From the NCBI GenBank assembly GCA_025200525.1, contig CM045762.1, positions 127,353,752-127,417,751 of the forward strand: DNA of 64,000 nt, read 5' to 3'. This document shows, in pieces, positions 1-11,972 of the stretch. The first letter of the stretch is position 1; each line of letters starts with the position of its first letter. Under the pieces are notes generated by a model that did no database searches, was not told the DNA's origin, and saw only the letters and a list, made by a program, of their open reading frames with translations. This DNA is from Camellia lanceoleosa. Lineage: Eukaryota; Streptophyta; Magnoliopsida; Ericales; Theaceae. The translations under genes and the position numbers were made by a program.

Positions 1-1180
1 GTAACAATGCAATCAATCGAATTGGCATCTACATTTCCAAATAATACAAATATAATCAAATCAAACAAATCAAGATTAGATCAGACCATATTAAGACGGA
101 CTTGAAATGAGCTCACAGTTGACTAGACTAAACCGTCTAATTACATATTCCAATTGGGAAGCATCTAATTCCATATATGTATATATATATATATATAAGG
201 TAATAGGGTAAATTACAAATACACCTCCTGAAGTTTGCTTAAAGTATAAATTGCCCCTTATGGTTTGGAAAATTACAAATACTCCATTGTTAGAATTTTT
301 TATTTAACAAAATTAATTAAAAAAAATAAATTCATAATTACTCTTCTATATATTTGTAATTTATCCTTACTAATATTTAAAACAGTCACCACTCTGAGTG
401 TATATATTACAAAAATAAAACTTAAAAATGTACTAAAAAGTTATGATTACTATAAATTACTTCAATTATGTTAATGATTATTTTGACAAGAAGTTAAAAT
501 AGTCACTTTTGAGTTTTGGCTTGGTGTAAATTTGACAAATGTTGAATTTTCAAAATTCAAAGTGTTTTACAATAATTGTTCTATTTTTCTTAACTTCAAT
601 TTTCCCAATTCAAAGTGGTTAATATTAATTGTTAATACTTATCTTATATTGCTCTCTCCTTACAAATTTGGCCGCATGTATGTATCTATTTGTGCATACA
701 TGTTCTTATATTTATATTTATATATACTTGTGTGCACTTATATTGATTATTCGAAATTGAAATTAATGAAGAGAATTGAAACCACACATCAATCTTTCAT
801 TGATCTCGCCATTGCTTAATTATCATTTACTTGTAGTGTTGAAGCCATATATGTTCATCACCTTGTTAAGAAATTGCAAAAACTAATCAACTAATACATA
901 TTGCGATTGCTTCTAATAACAACAACATTCACTGTATAACAAAATGCTGATAATGATGTGATAAGATCAAAAAATGCACGATTCAGAGATTTTCTTATAC
1001 TATGAGCCCTAAAAATAAAAAACGCTTAATTATTGACGATTATTATAAACACCTCACTGAAACAGATTGATTGAACAAACACATGAATCTATACATCTAT
1101 ACAAAACCATGTACCAAACTGAGGGCTAAAATATCAAAGTGATTATACAAATACATACATGTATGTATATACATATATAT
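1..1180. other. AT-rich intergenic DNA
   Basis: No gene is supported here. The short reading frames in this stretch are AT-rich, have no recognisable domain and look like chance. A TA dinucleotide tract lies at about 179-197. The text near 206-236 (GGGTAAATTACAAATAC) resembles the end of a plant MITE, but I found no matching inverted end, so no element is called. Confidence 0.6.
179..197. repeat. (TA)n microsatellite
   Basis: An uninterrupted TA run, directly visible. It is a simple sequence with no inferred role. Confidence 0.9.
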
Positions 1181-1602
1181 GTGGTACCTGATTGGAATCA
1201 CTACCGAAGAGTCGCCGAGAAATCAGAAAATCAAGGAGAGATGGGGTAGCAATGGAGCATGTTTTCTGATCTCCTGCAAGTTTCTAAGGCTCCGAATAGC
1301 TAAAACATCTCCTTTTTTGATATCCGAAAATCGTCCGATATCATCAATCTCTGTCGAATCTACACAGCATAAAGCAAAGAAAACTCAATAATCAACAACA
1401 AAACACTAAAAAAACATTTCCAAAAAACACAAAGCAGTACACATTGTAATCTGCATTATACCTATAGACTTCGACAATCAATTAAATCCACTAAAAGCAT
1501 ATCGTAATGAGGAGGAACAGTAGTAGTAGTGCCTAATCCACTTACCTTGTTGAGATAGATCGAGAGAGGAAAGGTTGAGGATGAGGAAGCAAAAGACGGT
1601 CA

Positions 1603-4061
1603 TGTCACGACCCAAACCCACCCCTAAGGGTTTAGCATCGTAACCGGCCAGTAATCCGTGATTACCGAAGGCCTGAATGACTGTAATAACAGTAATGCAG
1701 TATAACAGGAGCTGGCGGAAGCCAAACAGTAACAACAAGGTATCCAACGAACTGTGAAAACCTGAATGGGAAAAAGCTTTTATGAACTAATCCACATTCA
1801 TAACCATATATATATACATACATATCAGATACACATAATATGCAGGTTAGGGATCCAATCCCTACACCATAACTGTACAGTCAAGTCTAAACATTCGATA
1901 CATAACAGAGACAAAAGAGTGAATGTGGAACACCCCAAAAACAGCCTTGGCTCGAGTAAACTCGGAACCTCAAAGTGAGGCACAACGGTTGGCTGGACAA
2001 AACATGAGCTTAACTTGACGCTTCTAGCTTCGGTCTAGGGCCTGGCCACCTATATACATATATAAACTGTGAGCTGAAGCCCAGTGAATAACAAATGCGT
2101 AAAGGGGTTAAGAATAAATGTCCTTTCAGTAATTAAAACAGTCAATTGCATTTGTATATCAGTTATTCAATCAGTGTCTCATATTTCATGTCATATCAGT
2201 CATTTAGGGATCATAACAGTCATACGTGGTACATCCAATAGCAGAACAGTACAGTAGGTCTTAATAGACCGAACAGTCAGTTGATGGCCATCGAAACAGT
2301 AAACAATATTGGTTCCAAACATTGGAACTAACAGAGATTTTTGTAACGATGGCGATGCGATACTTGATACTTGATATGATGCGATGGCGATACGATATAG
2401 TTCATAAAATAGGACAAACATTCATTTAGTAAACAAGGTCACTTCAGAAAGCAGTACAGTAGATCGTTCAGAAAATAATTATAATTGAACGTAGTTTTAC
2501 AACATTGTTGCTCACAGAGTACTGGGCTATAGGTAGGCTAATCAGCGTCCTCGGATGCTAACCCTACACAGTTGCAGAACGAACACACACTAAATTACAT
2601 ACTCGGGATTAATAACTTAGCCCCTATCTTGACTTGGTGTGGTTCTATAATATTATCCTCATTATGATGCCTTAAACATGGTCTAGGAATGCCTAGGATG
2701 GAATGAGGATGCAAAAATGCACTTAACAACATTTTTCAAAATTTGCTGAAAACAGGAATCTCGCTCGAGCGTGGCTTTCTCCGCTAGAGCGAGCTTACCG
2801 AAATAGAGAGGTCGCTCGAGCATAGACTCCCTCGCTCAAGCAGTCTGCAAAAATATGAAAGGTACTGGTTGCTGAAATTCTCCGCTCGATGCTCGCTCGA
2901 GCGTATGTCCCGTCGCTCGAGCGTGCATCTGCACACGCAAAAACATGAGAGCTTGCAATTCACACTCGAGCCAGCATTCCGTCACTCGAGCGGGATTCTA
3001 AAACAAAGGTGGTCGCTCAAGCGTGGAATCTTTCGCTCGAGCGTGGAAGCCAAAATCTGGGTTTTCCAAATTTGCTCCCAAAGCTCAAACCAAGAATCAA
3101 ACATGCCAAAACTTATCCTTTAGGGCCAATTTTCTGGAAAACACTTAGAAACTCATAATACAATATGTTTTGAAGATTATTTCATAAAATCAAGCCCAAA
3201 TGTGTGACAATTGAACACAAATTTTAATGTAAACATGAAGAACAATGCAAGAACATAACATGCATGAGTTCTTATGAACTCTAATGCTCCAAGGTATGAC
3301 CAAATGCAAGATTGAGCTAAAAAACATGGTGAATTTCTAGAGTATAACCATAATATGGACATGCATGTGGAAATTCACATAAAAATGATCTCAAAATTCG
3401 ATGATATGGACATGCATGCAAACATTGTTTCTCAATTCAACTCTTTAGGCTATTTCTTGACTCTAATCACCAATTTTGTCCATGAACCATGCATGTAACA
3501 ACTTAAATTCATAATTAAGAGAATGAATTTCCTACCTTAAGTCTTGAATTCCAAGTGTGGTAGCTTAAACATGCAATTCTCCTTCAATTCCTCTAAATTT
3601 TCAAGCCAATCTCTAGATGAATTCAATTTTCCCCTATTCTCCCTCTCTCTCACGGTTTGGACTTGAGGATGCTAAAGATGATGTATCATACATGTATGAA
3701 GTGTGAAAAGAGTTGGTCTTGAATTAATCCACTCAATGGCAAAAATGTAAATAACCTATATTCAATTAATTTAGCAATATTTATTCCAATTTAATCATTC
3801 CAAATTGAATTTTAATTAAACCTACCATAAAATCCTATAAATCCTAATTAGCATATAACAATAATCAATATCTGAATCGGTTGCCATAAGGCTTTCAATT
3901 CACAGTTTGAAATCATAACATGAACAGATCATTCCGTAACAAACAGATAGAAATGCAATTAAAACAATACACTCATGTAATCAAATTAGAATTTCATCTT
4001 AATCAATTACTTATGATGCTTAAACACAGATTAACGTTAATCAGGGGTGAGGGTTGTCACA
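1603..4061 (-). mobile_element. Solo LTR (about 2.46 kb), minus orientation
   Basis: The segment begins TGTCACGACCCAAACC and ends GGTTGTCACA, giving TG...CA ends in both readings. Flanks are GGTCA (1598-1602) and GGTGA (4062-4066), a 5-bp target-site duplication with one mismatch. No gag or pol is adjacent, so it is a solo LTR left by LTR-LTR recombination. The minus orientation follows from the TGTGACAACCC...GGGTCGTGACA ends typical of plant Ty3/gypsy LTRs. It carries a cluster of CGCTCGAGCG-type palindromes at about 2760-3050. Confidence 0.75.
2758..3052. repeat. Cluster of CGCTCGAGCG-like palindromes in the solo LTR
   Basis: About nine exact or one-mismatch copies of the palindrome CGCTCGAGCG (core CTCGAG) occur in roughly 300 bp at irregular spacings of about 20-60 bp. 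Similar clusters occur in the LTRs of the unrelated element at 31136-56515. Confidence 0.8.
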
Positions 4062-4136
4062 GGTGAGAGGAGGAATGAGGTGAATGAATTTCTCAGGTCT
4101 CAGAGGCGATTTGTGAGAGAAAAAGAAATTAGGCAT

Positions 4137-4280
4137 TTGAGATGAGGGAAGAGAGAGAGAGAGGGGGAGGGATGAAACCTGGATGCTTTTTTTGTTTTTT
4201 TTATAGTCCCAACTATTGAGTTCAGAAATTAATATATAAAATAAAATAATATATAATTTGGGTTTATTAGGGATCAATTA
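4137..4280 (-). promoter_or_regulatory. Leader region of the split small gene, with a CT/GA tract
   Basis: Immediately upstream of the minus-strand ATG at 4136 is a pyrimidine-rich tract on the transcript strand (GA-rich on plus, about 4147-4171), typical of plant 5'UTRs. No TATA box is confidently placed. Confidence 0.35.
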
Positions 4281-4473
4281 AAATTGTAGGTAAAAGTGAC
4301 TAATCTTTTTACAACTAAATAAATTTGTCTAGAAAATATAATAACATAATTAAATATATATTTTTTAAAATTCTTTTATTTTGTCTTTAAAAGTATAATT
4401 TTTGCAGGCAAATTATTTTTGTTTCTAAAAATTTTTCTTTAAAACCTTAATTTCTTGTAGTGATACCCAACGA

Positions 4474-4505
<32 letters not shown>

Positions 4506-5156
4506 ATTCTCCTATGCAATCATAAATTATCAAAATTGTTTATTGAAAAATATTTCTCATATCATGAAAATTTGTTAATGGACTTAATGATTTATTTATT
4601 AACAAAATGGCTAACTGAAAAATATTTTTAATATCATTAAAAATTGTTAATTTATTTAATGATTTGCTTATGAATAAAATTGATCATTTGTTATACGAGT
4701 ATGATTTATGTATTAATAAAATTAGTCATTTGTGTATATATATATGTATGTATTTTGTTCTACTTCTTTATTAGTTCAGTAACTTATCTTAGTAGTTTTT
4801 TTTAGATGAGAGAATTATCTCAGTGTTTGTTTTATATTTATCTGTTAAGAAAAGCTACACACCATAATTTTGTTTTGTTTTTTTTTTTTTTTTTTTTTTT
4901 TATAAATTTGAAAAATATGTTAAAGACTCATAAATTCATCCAAAATGATATGGTAAAAGAATTCGAGTCGACATTAGGTGTATAACAAATCAAAAAATGA
5001 TACATATCATATCACATAAATCTAGCATATATCTAATGATTTATTCTATTCAATTTTATAAAAATAATATTTAAATTTTAAAAAAATTATCAAAATACAA
5101 AACTTAAATATACTATAATAATAACTCGTGCCTTGCAGAGACCTGCGTAAACTAGT
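4281..5156. other. AT-rich intergenic DNA with simple repeats
   Basis: No coding sequence. It contains an (AAAT)n tract at about 4474-4503 and a long T tract at about 4870-4902. The segment ending at 5155 (CTCGTGCC...GCGTAAACTAG followed by T) resembles a degraded Helitron 3' end, but no partner 5' end was found. Confidence 0.5.
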
Positions 5157-6545
5157 ATATATATATGCTATTTTCCAACCCTGTGCACAATTTCTATTCA
5201 ACGGTTTTTAATTTAAAATTAATAATTAAATATATTATTTTTATATTTATAAATGCAAATAATATTGAGAAAAATTTACCCATAAGTCTTAGTTTTTGAA
5301 ACGTTGAACCATTTAGTTCTAAAAGTTTTCTTATGCTCTATTTAGTCTCATTTTTACATCAGCATGATGTAAATGATCTAATGTTTCATTCTATAATTTC
5401 AAAATTTATTGAAATCTGATGAACATTAGATGTTTTTCATCTTATATTTTCAAACATTATTGAAATTTGATGAACATTAGATGTTTGAAATCTAATGTTT
5501 GTAACATGACTCTGATGTTATTAACATTGTATCTGATGTTATTAACATTGTAATGAGACCTTTCAGTCTATAAGAAAATTTTTAAGACTAAACAGTGCAT
5601 AAATTATTAATTTGAAATTTATTGGTGCATCCTCCATAATATAAATACAACATAAATATTTGAATTAAAAATTCAAATATTTAATTTCTGTTTACAACAT
5701 AAATATTTGCAGTTGTCAAACTTGACACTTATCAACGAGGCCATTTCCCACTAATATATATCTATCTTCTATATTTTATATGTGGTGTTTTAAACCTTGG
5801 TTTATTATGATGTTATGTGTCTATTTTTTTATTTAAAATTAAAAAAATTAGATAGATGAAAGGTATATATCAAATAAAAAAAACTTTTATCACTTAACTA
5901 ATCCACAATATATAATATATATTTTATTTTTATTTATTTAAATTGTGTATGCATCACATATGACAATCATTAATATATATATATATGCTAGTTTTCAACC
6001 CCGTGCATAGTTTCTATTCAACGGTTTTTAATTTAAAATTAATAATTAAATATATTATTTTTATATTTATAAATACAAAAAATATTAAATATAAATACAA
6101 CATAAATATTTGCAGTTGTCAAACTTGACACTTATCAACCAGGCCATTTCCCACTAATATATATATCTATCTTCTATATTTTATATATGGTGTTTTAAAC
6201 CTTGGTTTATGATGTCACGTGTCTATTGTTTTATTTAAAATTAAAAAAATTAGATAGATGAGAGAAGAAAACTTGAACCTTAGATTTATATATATCAAAT
6301 AAAAAACACTTTTATCACTTAACTAATCCATAATATATAATATATATTTTCTTTTTATTTATTTGAATTATATGTATGCGTCACATATGACAATCATTAA
6401 TATATATATATATATATGTATGCTAGTTTTCAACCCCGTGCATGGTTTCTATTCAACGTTTTTTAATTTAAAATTAATAATTAAATATATTATTTTTATA
6501 TTTATAAATACAAATAATATTAAATATAAATTTATATACTAAATA
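5157..6545. repeat. Three-copy diverged tandem repeat
   Basis: The same text, starting with a TA run then GCTAGTTTTCAACCCCGTGC and an AT-rich tail, begins near 5157, 5971 and 6411. Copy 2 is about 440 bp. Copy 1 is about 815 bp because it holds an insert at 5272-5636. Copy 3 is truncated after about 135 bp. Copies 1 and 2 also share the block around GTTGTCAAACTTGACACTTA. No protein is encoded. Confidence 0.7.
5272..5636. mobile_element. MITE-like insertion inside repeat copy 1
   Basis: This block is absent from the sister repeat copy, whose sequence runs straight across the site. Its ends are imperfect inverted repeats: the left arm around AAAAGTTTTCTTATG and TTTAGTCTCATT pairs with the right arm around AATGAGACC and ATAAGAAAATTTTTAAGACT. 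It also contains short repeats of ACATTAGATGTTT. The superfamily is undetermined. Confidence 0.5.
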
Positions 6546-7687
6546 GTCATGCAATCGAAGTATAAAACTACTTTCAATTTGTTTTTAAAGAAAGAAAAAA
6601 ATTACTTGTCAAAGAATAAAAACTTATAAAAATAATTTAAATTTCACTTATGTTATTATCTCAAATGAAAATTATGAAATAATAACAATGTTCATAAGGT
6701 ATCATACAAATCTAGATAAATAATTTAAATTATTCAAATACCTTTTAGCATATAAATTTTTATTTTTTATTTTTTAATGAATTTTACCTAAATTTTTTTT
6801 TTTTTTTTTGATCGGCAAAAAAAAAAAAAAAAAAAAAAAGAACTTTATTGATGTAGGAGCAAAGTACAAGGTATAGACAATATACATCAATAAAGAGAGG
6901 TAGGTGCAAAAGTATCATAATGAGCTAAATCATTCCAATTAAGTTGGCACCAAAAAGATCATCCTATCATTTGCTAGCACCGCTAGAGTTGGTGAGCAAC
7001 CAACCAAATAAACAAAACAAAAACATCTCAACAAAACAGTTCACAGCTGAGCATAGCAAACCAACATAGATCAGCAAACCATATCAGTTCAGCACAGCAA
7101 ACTAGTAGACCACAGTTAAGCAGCAGAGTAAACCACAAAGACAGGACCAGCAACAGAGCATACCAGCAGCAAAGCATATCACAAAATAGGAGAGACTTGA
7201 TCCACATTGCAACTCTCACCTTAATTCAATGTAATACTCTACTACACAGCTCCCTTACTACACAGCAACAATACAGATCACACCAACAGACAAATCAAAG
7301 CAGCAAATTAGTTGAACAGATAGCAACAAACAGATCAACTCTGTTGACAGCAAACAAATCATAACAGCAAATCAGACTCAACAGAGGAACTATAAGCCGC
7401 TTCCCCCACACAGGCCCAATACACAGACTCAGTAGAGGAACTATAAGCAACTTCTAAGTTGTTGATTATTGTAGACAAATTCATCCACCGCATACCCTTG
7501 CCCAAATGAATGTGTTTTCATCCAAAGGGCCACTCTAGTTTTAATTAACTCACAAAGGTCATCACAAATGGGCTACAAAGCATTAAACAAACAATCATTT
7601 CTGTATTTCCAAAGGGACCACAAACCAGCAATCAAAACTGATCTCCATTGTTGTTTCTCCCTTTTTTCTATAAGTCCAACCTAACAA

Positions 7688-8617
7688 CTAGTGCATAAGC
7701 ATGTCCATGGAGCTAAGGGAGGGCCATTGCAACCCCCACCACTTGATTATGGTGGACCATAGTTTCCAAGCAAAATGGTAGATCAATAGAACATGATTGA
7801 GTGATTCAATATCCGCATGACAAAACGCACACTCATTACTAACTTCATTACTGAGGATACCAATTCTATGCAAATAATCTAAGGTCTTCAACCTCCCTTT
7901 CCAAACTAACCAAGAGAGAAATTGGGCTTTAGGTGGAGAGGGATTGTGCCAGATCAAATCAGGAATTTTTTGAGTAGGACCATTAGATGATTCACACCAG
8001 TTAACAACGTCTTTAACACTAAAAATACCTGCAGGATCAGCTTTTCACAAAAAAATAAATAAATAAATTCTATCATTAGAATCCAATCTCAAGTCAGGGC
8101 CCTCACCTAGAATATGATGAAGTCTTTATAGTTCATCTTCCTCCTATGCCAATAAGGGTCTTTTGAAATGGAATGCCCAGCTGTTCTGATTTCTGGACCT
8201 AGACCACTACATATGCAAGGAAATGTCTCTTTCCACTGATAAGTAGTATAATCTAGGAAATTGGGACTTCAAACAACTAGTCCCCATCCAATTATTAACC
8301 CAGAAACTAAGTCTTGGACCATTGACAATCCTGATTTCAGTATTGTGCAAATAATGGTTGAACAAACTGCTGTTAGATTCATTAACAAGGAGAATGTCAC
8401 TCCACAATCTTGAAATATTGTTTGCCTCTACATGAAAAGGAAACCATCTACCCCCTTCTGACATGTACTTACTGCAGATGAGTTGTTTCCATAAGGAGTT
8501 GTCTTCTATCCCAAATCTCCACCACCACTTAGCAAGCAAGCTATTGTTCACAACTCTTAAGTTTTGAATCCTTAACCCTCCTTGCTTTTTATCCTTAGTT
8601 AAATCCTTCCATTTCAC
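7688..8617 (-). pseudogene. LINE ORF2 C-terminal part with zf-RVT domain
   Basis: At 8617-8207 the text KKQGGLRIQNLRVVNNSLLA and RLSFWVNNWMG is the connection region typical of plant L1 ORF2. At 7957-7688 FLSWLVWKGRLKTLDYL, then CAFC and an SLNHVL segment, form the zf-RVT zinc-binding domain. The two pieces lie in separate frames with stops between them. The domain closes the ORF; only a noncoding 3'UTR lies to the left. Confidence 0.8.
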
Positions 8618-8650
8618 CAGGTGGACTTTCTTTTTAACCTCAGAATCTCC

Positions 8651-9831
8651 CTAGAGGAAAGCTACTTGAATCTTATCAATCTCTTTTCCCACACTTCTAG
8701 GCAACCTAAACAGAGACATGTAATAAACAGGTAATAAGGATAGTACAGATTTGATTAGTGTTACTCTACCTGCAAAGGACAACAACATTCTTTTCCAACC
8801 TGTTAGTTTCTTCTTAAATTTCTCCACCACAGGCTTCCATATTGCTCTCCTTGATGGGTTGGCCCGCAATGGCAATCCAAGATACTTCAAAGGAAGTTTC
8901 TGGCAGGTAAAATTTAATCTTGAAGCAAAAGGTTTGCACAGTATCATCAGGAATGCCTACACCACATACAACACTCTTGTGAAAGTTGATCCTTAGCCCA
9001 GAAATAATCTCAAAGCATCTGAGTATTCTCTTCACAATTAACACTTCAGACCACTCGGCTTCGTAAAAAATAATTGTGTCATTCGCAAACTGGAGATGGG
9101 AAATATTAGTGCAATTGAACCCAATGGTTATCCCTTTAACCAAGCCCAACTCTTTTGCTCTTGTAAGTAGTAAGTTTAGACCTTCAGCTACCACATTAAA
9201 TAGAAAAAGTGATAATGGGTCGCCTTGCCTTAGTCCTTTTTGGGGGTAAAATTCAGATGTAGGTGAGCCATTTATCAACACAAAAACTTTAGCTGAAGAA
9301 ATGCAAGTATGGATCCAATTCACCCACTGAGCACTAAACCCAAAATTGGATAACATTTGGATAAGAAAGTTCCAATTGACTGTATCATATGCTTTTTGGA
9401 AATCCAATTTCAATATCAGACCCTTTCTTCTAGATTTCTTCCACCAGTCCACCACCTCATTAGCTATCAATACACCATCCAAAAATATTCCTTCCCCCTA
9501 GAAATGCAGATTGGGCAGTATCTATAACAATAGGAAGAACCTATTTCAATCTATTAGAAAAAGCCTTGGAAATAATTTTATATGTGGAGTTTATAAGACT
9601 AATAGGCCTGTAGTCTTAGATGCCTGAAGGGTTATCTTTTTTTGGGACCAAAGTAATGAAGGAACTATTTAAACGCCCAACCAAACTGCTATTGATAAAG
9701 AATTCCTGCAGGAAAGAAAGAATATCACCTTTCATGAATTTCCATCCTTTTTGGTAGCAGGTCATATTGAACCCCGTCAGGACCAGGTGACTCGTTGCCA
9801 TCACAATCCGAGATTGCAGCCCAAATTTCAT
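8651..9831 (-). pseudogene. LINE reverse transcriptase fragment (no RNase H)
   Basis: From 9831 the text FITLVPKKDNP is followed, after breaks, by FQKAYDTVNW, GLRQGDPLSLFLFN and HLQFANDTIIF, the palm motifs of plant L1 RT. The thumb text LPLKYLGLPL and SFAGRVTLIKSVL follow to 8651. The catalytic FADD box reads FAND, so one metal-binding Asp is replaced by Asn. Stops at about 9483-9615 and a frameshift near 8814-8947 break the frame. Family assignment is firm; activity is excluded. Confidence 0.85.
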
Positions 9832-10108
9832 CTTTAGAGAATACCACTTCCAAACTATTGAAATGCTAGCTTTATTGAATCACTTTAAATGGCCCCAGTA
9901 GTTTGGGTCTGTACTTCCATTGTTCATTAAAGCTAAACCTGAAGTGGTCATACACAGCTTGTCTCACCTCCATAGGATGCTTCACTACTGCCTCATTCAC
10001 TGTCATAGAGTCAATTGCGTTAATATTCTAACTTTTCATAGCAGTGATGTGAAAAAATTTAGTATTTTTATCACCATTTATACTCCAATTCAACCTTGAC
10101 TTTTGTAC

Positions 10109-10420
10109 CTATATTCTTTCCATCATCTTGCTGAGCTTCCACACTTCTCCCCTCACCTCTCTGCTCCTCCTACCTTCATTTTCATCCAGATTTCTACTCT
10201 CAGCAATTAAATCCAAGGCATGTAATTGTTCTTCAGCTTGCTTCAGTTTAGATTCCATATTCCCAGACACTTCAAAATTCCACTTCTTTAAAGCTTGTTT
10301 AAGTTCCTTCAGTTTGATTTTTATTTTGTAACTTGCCCAACCATCCACCTAAGTACCCTCTCATACTGTTTTCACTTCATGCATGAAAGAAGGGTGAGCT
10401 GCCCATGCATATTTTACTTG
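10109..10420 (-). pseudogene. LINE ORF2 linker fragment at the 5' truncation point
   Basis: The minus-strand text DGWASYKIKIKLKELKQALK and KWNFEVSG is the conserved segment between endonuclease and RT in plant L1 ORF2. Reading continues upstream through PSFMHEVKTV to about 10420, where similarity stops in AT-rich DNA, placing the truncation there. Confidence 0.75.
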
Positions 10421-11120
10421 AAAAGTTAAACATCAAACTCAATTAAATCAAGTTTACAAATATTTTATTGGCAGGTGTTCACTTTTTTCATCCAAAATAA
10501 TAAAAATATTATATTCTAAGAGTTCAATTTGATAATTTTCTAGCTCATAGTTGATTTTAAGATAGATTTTATAAATTAAATTAATTTTAATACAAATATA
10601 ATAATTTATTTTATTGCAATCATTGTATATATATATTTAATTAAGAACTTCTTAGATGCCATAGAAAAGTTCATAAATTTAAATATAACAAAAACATATT
10701 ATTTAAAATAAGATAAAATTTCAAGAATGTTAATTTAATATGACTGTCTCACTACTAAGTTATTGTTTAGTAGCATGATGAAAACACTCTAACACGAAAA
10801 TATTTGTTAAAAAATGCTTTCAAATAAGTCAAAAGATATTTTAGTGTCTCATAAAATGGCATACCAAATATAATTTTGTAAATGATTTTACATAATCTAA
10901 TATAAAATGATTGTTGAAAATTATTTTATTAACATTTTATGTCGTCAAATATCACAAAATGAGAAAAAAATATTTGTAATGAAAACAATTTACAACAAAT
11001 AAAAGGAATCTCAACATCAATTCAATAATATTTTTATTAATTTTAATGTGGCATTATAAAACTAATAGGACTAACAACATTAATCACGAAAATCATTGAC
11101 CACCAATCCTTTTTTATTTA
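10421..11120. other. AT-rich intergenic DNA
   Basis: No gene, RNA or element end could be supported. Only short A/T runs are visible. Confidence 0.6.
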
Positions 11121-11896
11121 TTTATTTTTTTTAGAGGGCTTCGTGAAAAAAAAAAAAAAGAAAAAAAAAAAAGAAGACTTTCTTAATTATATTATATCAT
11201 TCGCTAAGCTTATTCATGTATTCTTATAGGGAGACTATCAAATTTTTGTCCCTCATTTTCATATTTTTTGTCTTCTTTTTCATTTATTATTTTTTATAAT
11301 AACCTTTACATTTATTTTATCATTCTTTTGTAAAAGTATTCAAAAATCATAATTTTCTTCTACATGTTATTAATATACTGAAATAATTCAAATATATAGA
11401 TACAAAATAGTGCATTTATATAAGAAATAAGAAACAAGATGGGTTTTTTTCTAGTTCATAAATGGATTGGAGAGGTGCTATTCAGCTCAATGGATCCAAT
11501 TTTGGACCCCATTTTGATGATCTAAACTGTTAACATTTTAAAGTTCGTCGAATATATCATGTCTACAAAAAAATTAAGTCAATTTGATAACGACAATCAC
11601 ATATTTGGATTAGTTTTCTATGAAAAAATATGAACGATTCATACAAAACTATTCCAAACACGTAGTTGCCGTTATTTAATTGACTTGATTTTTTGAAGGG
11701 ATAATACACTCAACGAACTCTAAAATATAAACAGTTTAAATTATCAAAATAGAACCTAAAAATAAACCCATTAAGCCGAATTCTCCAGTCCGATTATGGA
11801 CTAGAGAGAAGCTCAGCTCATAAGAAAAATCATAAGAAGAGATGAGACAAAAAAAATGCAAGACAAAAATATGCAAGAGCAAGGCTTAAAAGATAG
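11121..11896. repeat. Duplicated UGT 5' flank, unit 1, left half
   Basis: From TTTTTTTTAGAGGGCTT onward, this block matches 18763-19466 over its whole length, for example TATAGGGAGACTATC, GGTTCGTCGAATATAT and ATGCAAGAGCAAGGCTTAAA. Unit 1 has about 70 bp (an A-rich stretch) not present in unit 2, with a GCTT microhomology at that junction. The block is cut at 11896 by a LINE and continues at 18059. Confidence 0.9.
11888..11896. repeat. Target-site duplication of the LINE (left copy)
   Basis: AAAAGATAG occurs here and again at 18059-18067 immediately after the A-rich tail. The uninterrupted sister copy at about 19458-19466 has one version (AAAGGATAG), confirming the insertion site. Confidence 0.8.
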
Positions 11897-11897
11897 G

Positions 11898-11938
<41 letters not shown>

Positions 11939-11972
11939 CTTTTGACTTTGAGTAAAGTAAACAAAAAGCTAG

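Larger units (their letters stand above)
1223..4136 (-). pseudogene. Small two-exon membrane-protein gene, exon 1 split by a solo LTR
   Basis: Read on the minus strand, an ATG at 4136-4134 opens 25 codons (start MPNFFFSHKS) ending at 4062, where an LTR begins. On the other side of the LTR the frame continues from 1597 to 1546 (VFCFLILNLSSLDLSQQ) and meets a canonical GTAAGT donor at 1545. An acceptor (TGTGTAG) precedes an exon at 1359-1223 containing DIKKGDVLAIRSLRNLQE and a TGA. Without the LTR and one target-site copy, the three pieces give one frame of 87 codons plus stop. The predicted protein has a basic N-terminus and one hydrophobic segment at about residues 18-36, suggesting a small single-pass membrane protein. 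I do not recognise the family. A second donor-like GGTACC near 1187 hints at a 3'UTR intron. The gene model is inferred from frame continuity and splice signals; the split itself is directly visible. Confidence 0.45.
6791..10420 (-). mobile_element. 5'-truncated L1-type LINE, minus strand
   Basis: The 3' end is marked by a T tract on plus (a poly-A tail on minus) at about 6791-6808, next to GCCGATC, a common plant L1 tail. Reading leftward from about 10420 are the linker after the endonuclease, the reverse transcriptase and the zf-RVT domain, then about 650 bp of 3'UTR. Endonuclease and ORF1 are absent, so the copy is 5'-truncated. No RNase H domain is visible, unlike the second LINE in this window. 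The flanks share a weak ATTTTAC(C/T)T match that may be the target duplication. The reading frames are broken, so the copy is inactive. Confidence 0.85.

Noticed and set aside
206..300. MITE end (GGGTAAATTACAAATAC)
   Set aside because: No inverted partner within the next kilobase.
265..819. Two open frames of 69 and 95 codons
   Set aside because: AT-driven frames rich in Ile, Leu, Tyr and Lys, with no domain, no promoter and no splice context.
5121..5155. Helitron 3' end (hairpin-like then CTAG followed by T)
   Set aside because: The stem is poor and no TC-type 5' end was found upstream, so it is mentioned only under the intergenic stretch.
7028..7219. Minus open frame of 63 codons rich in Leu, Cys and Trp
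   Set aside because: It lies in the LINE 3'UTR and comes from CAGCA-type microrepeats.
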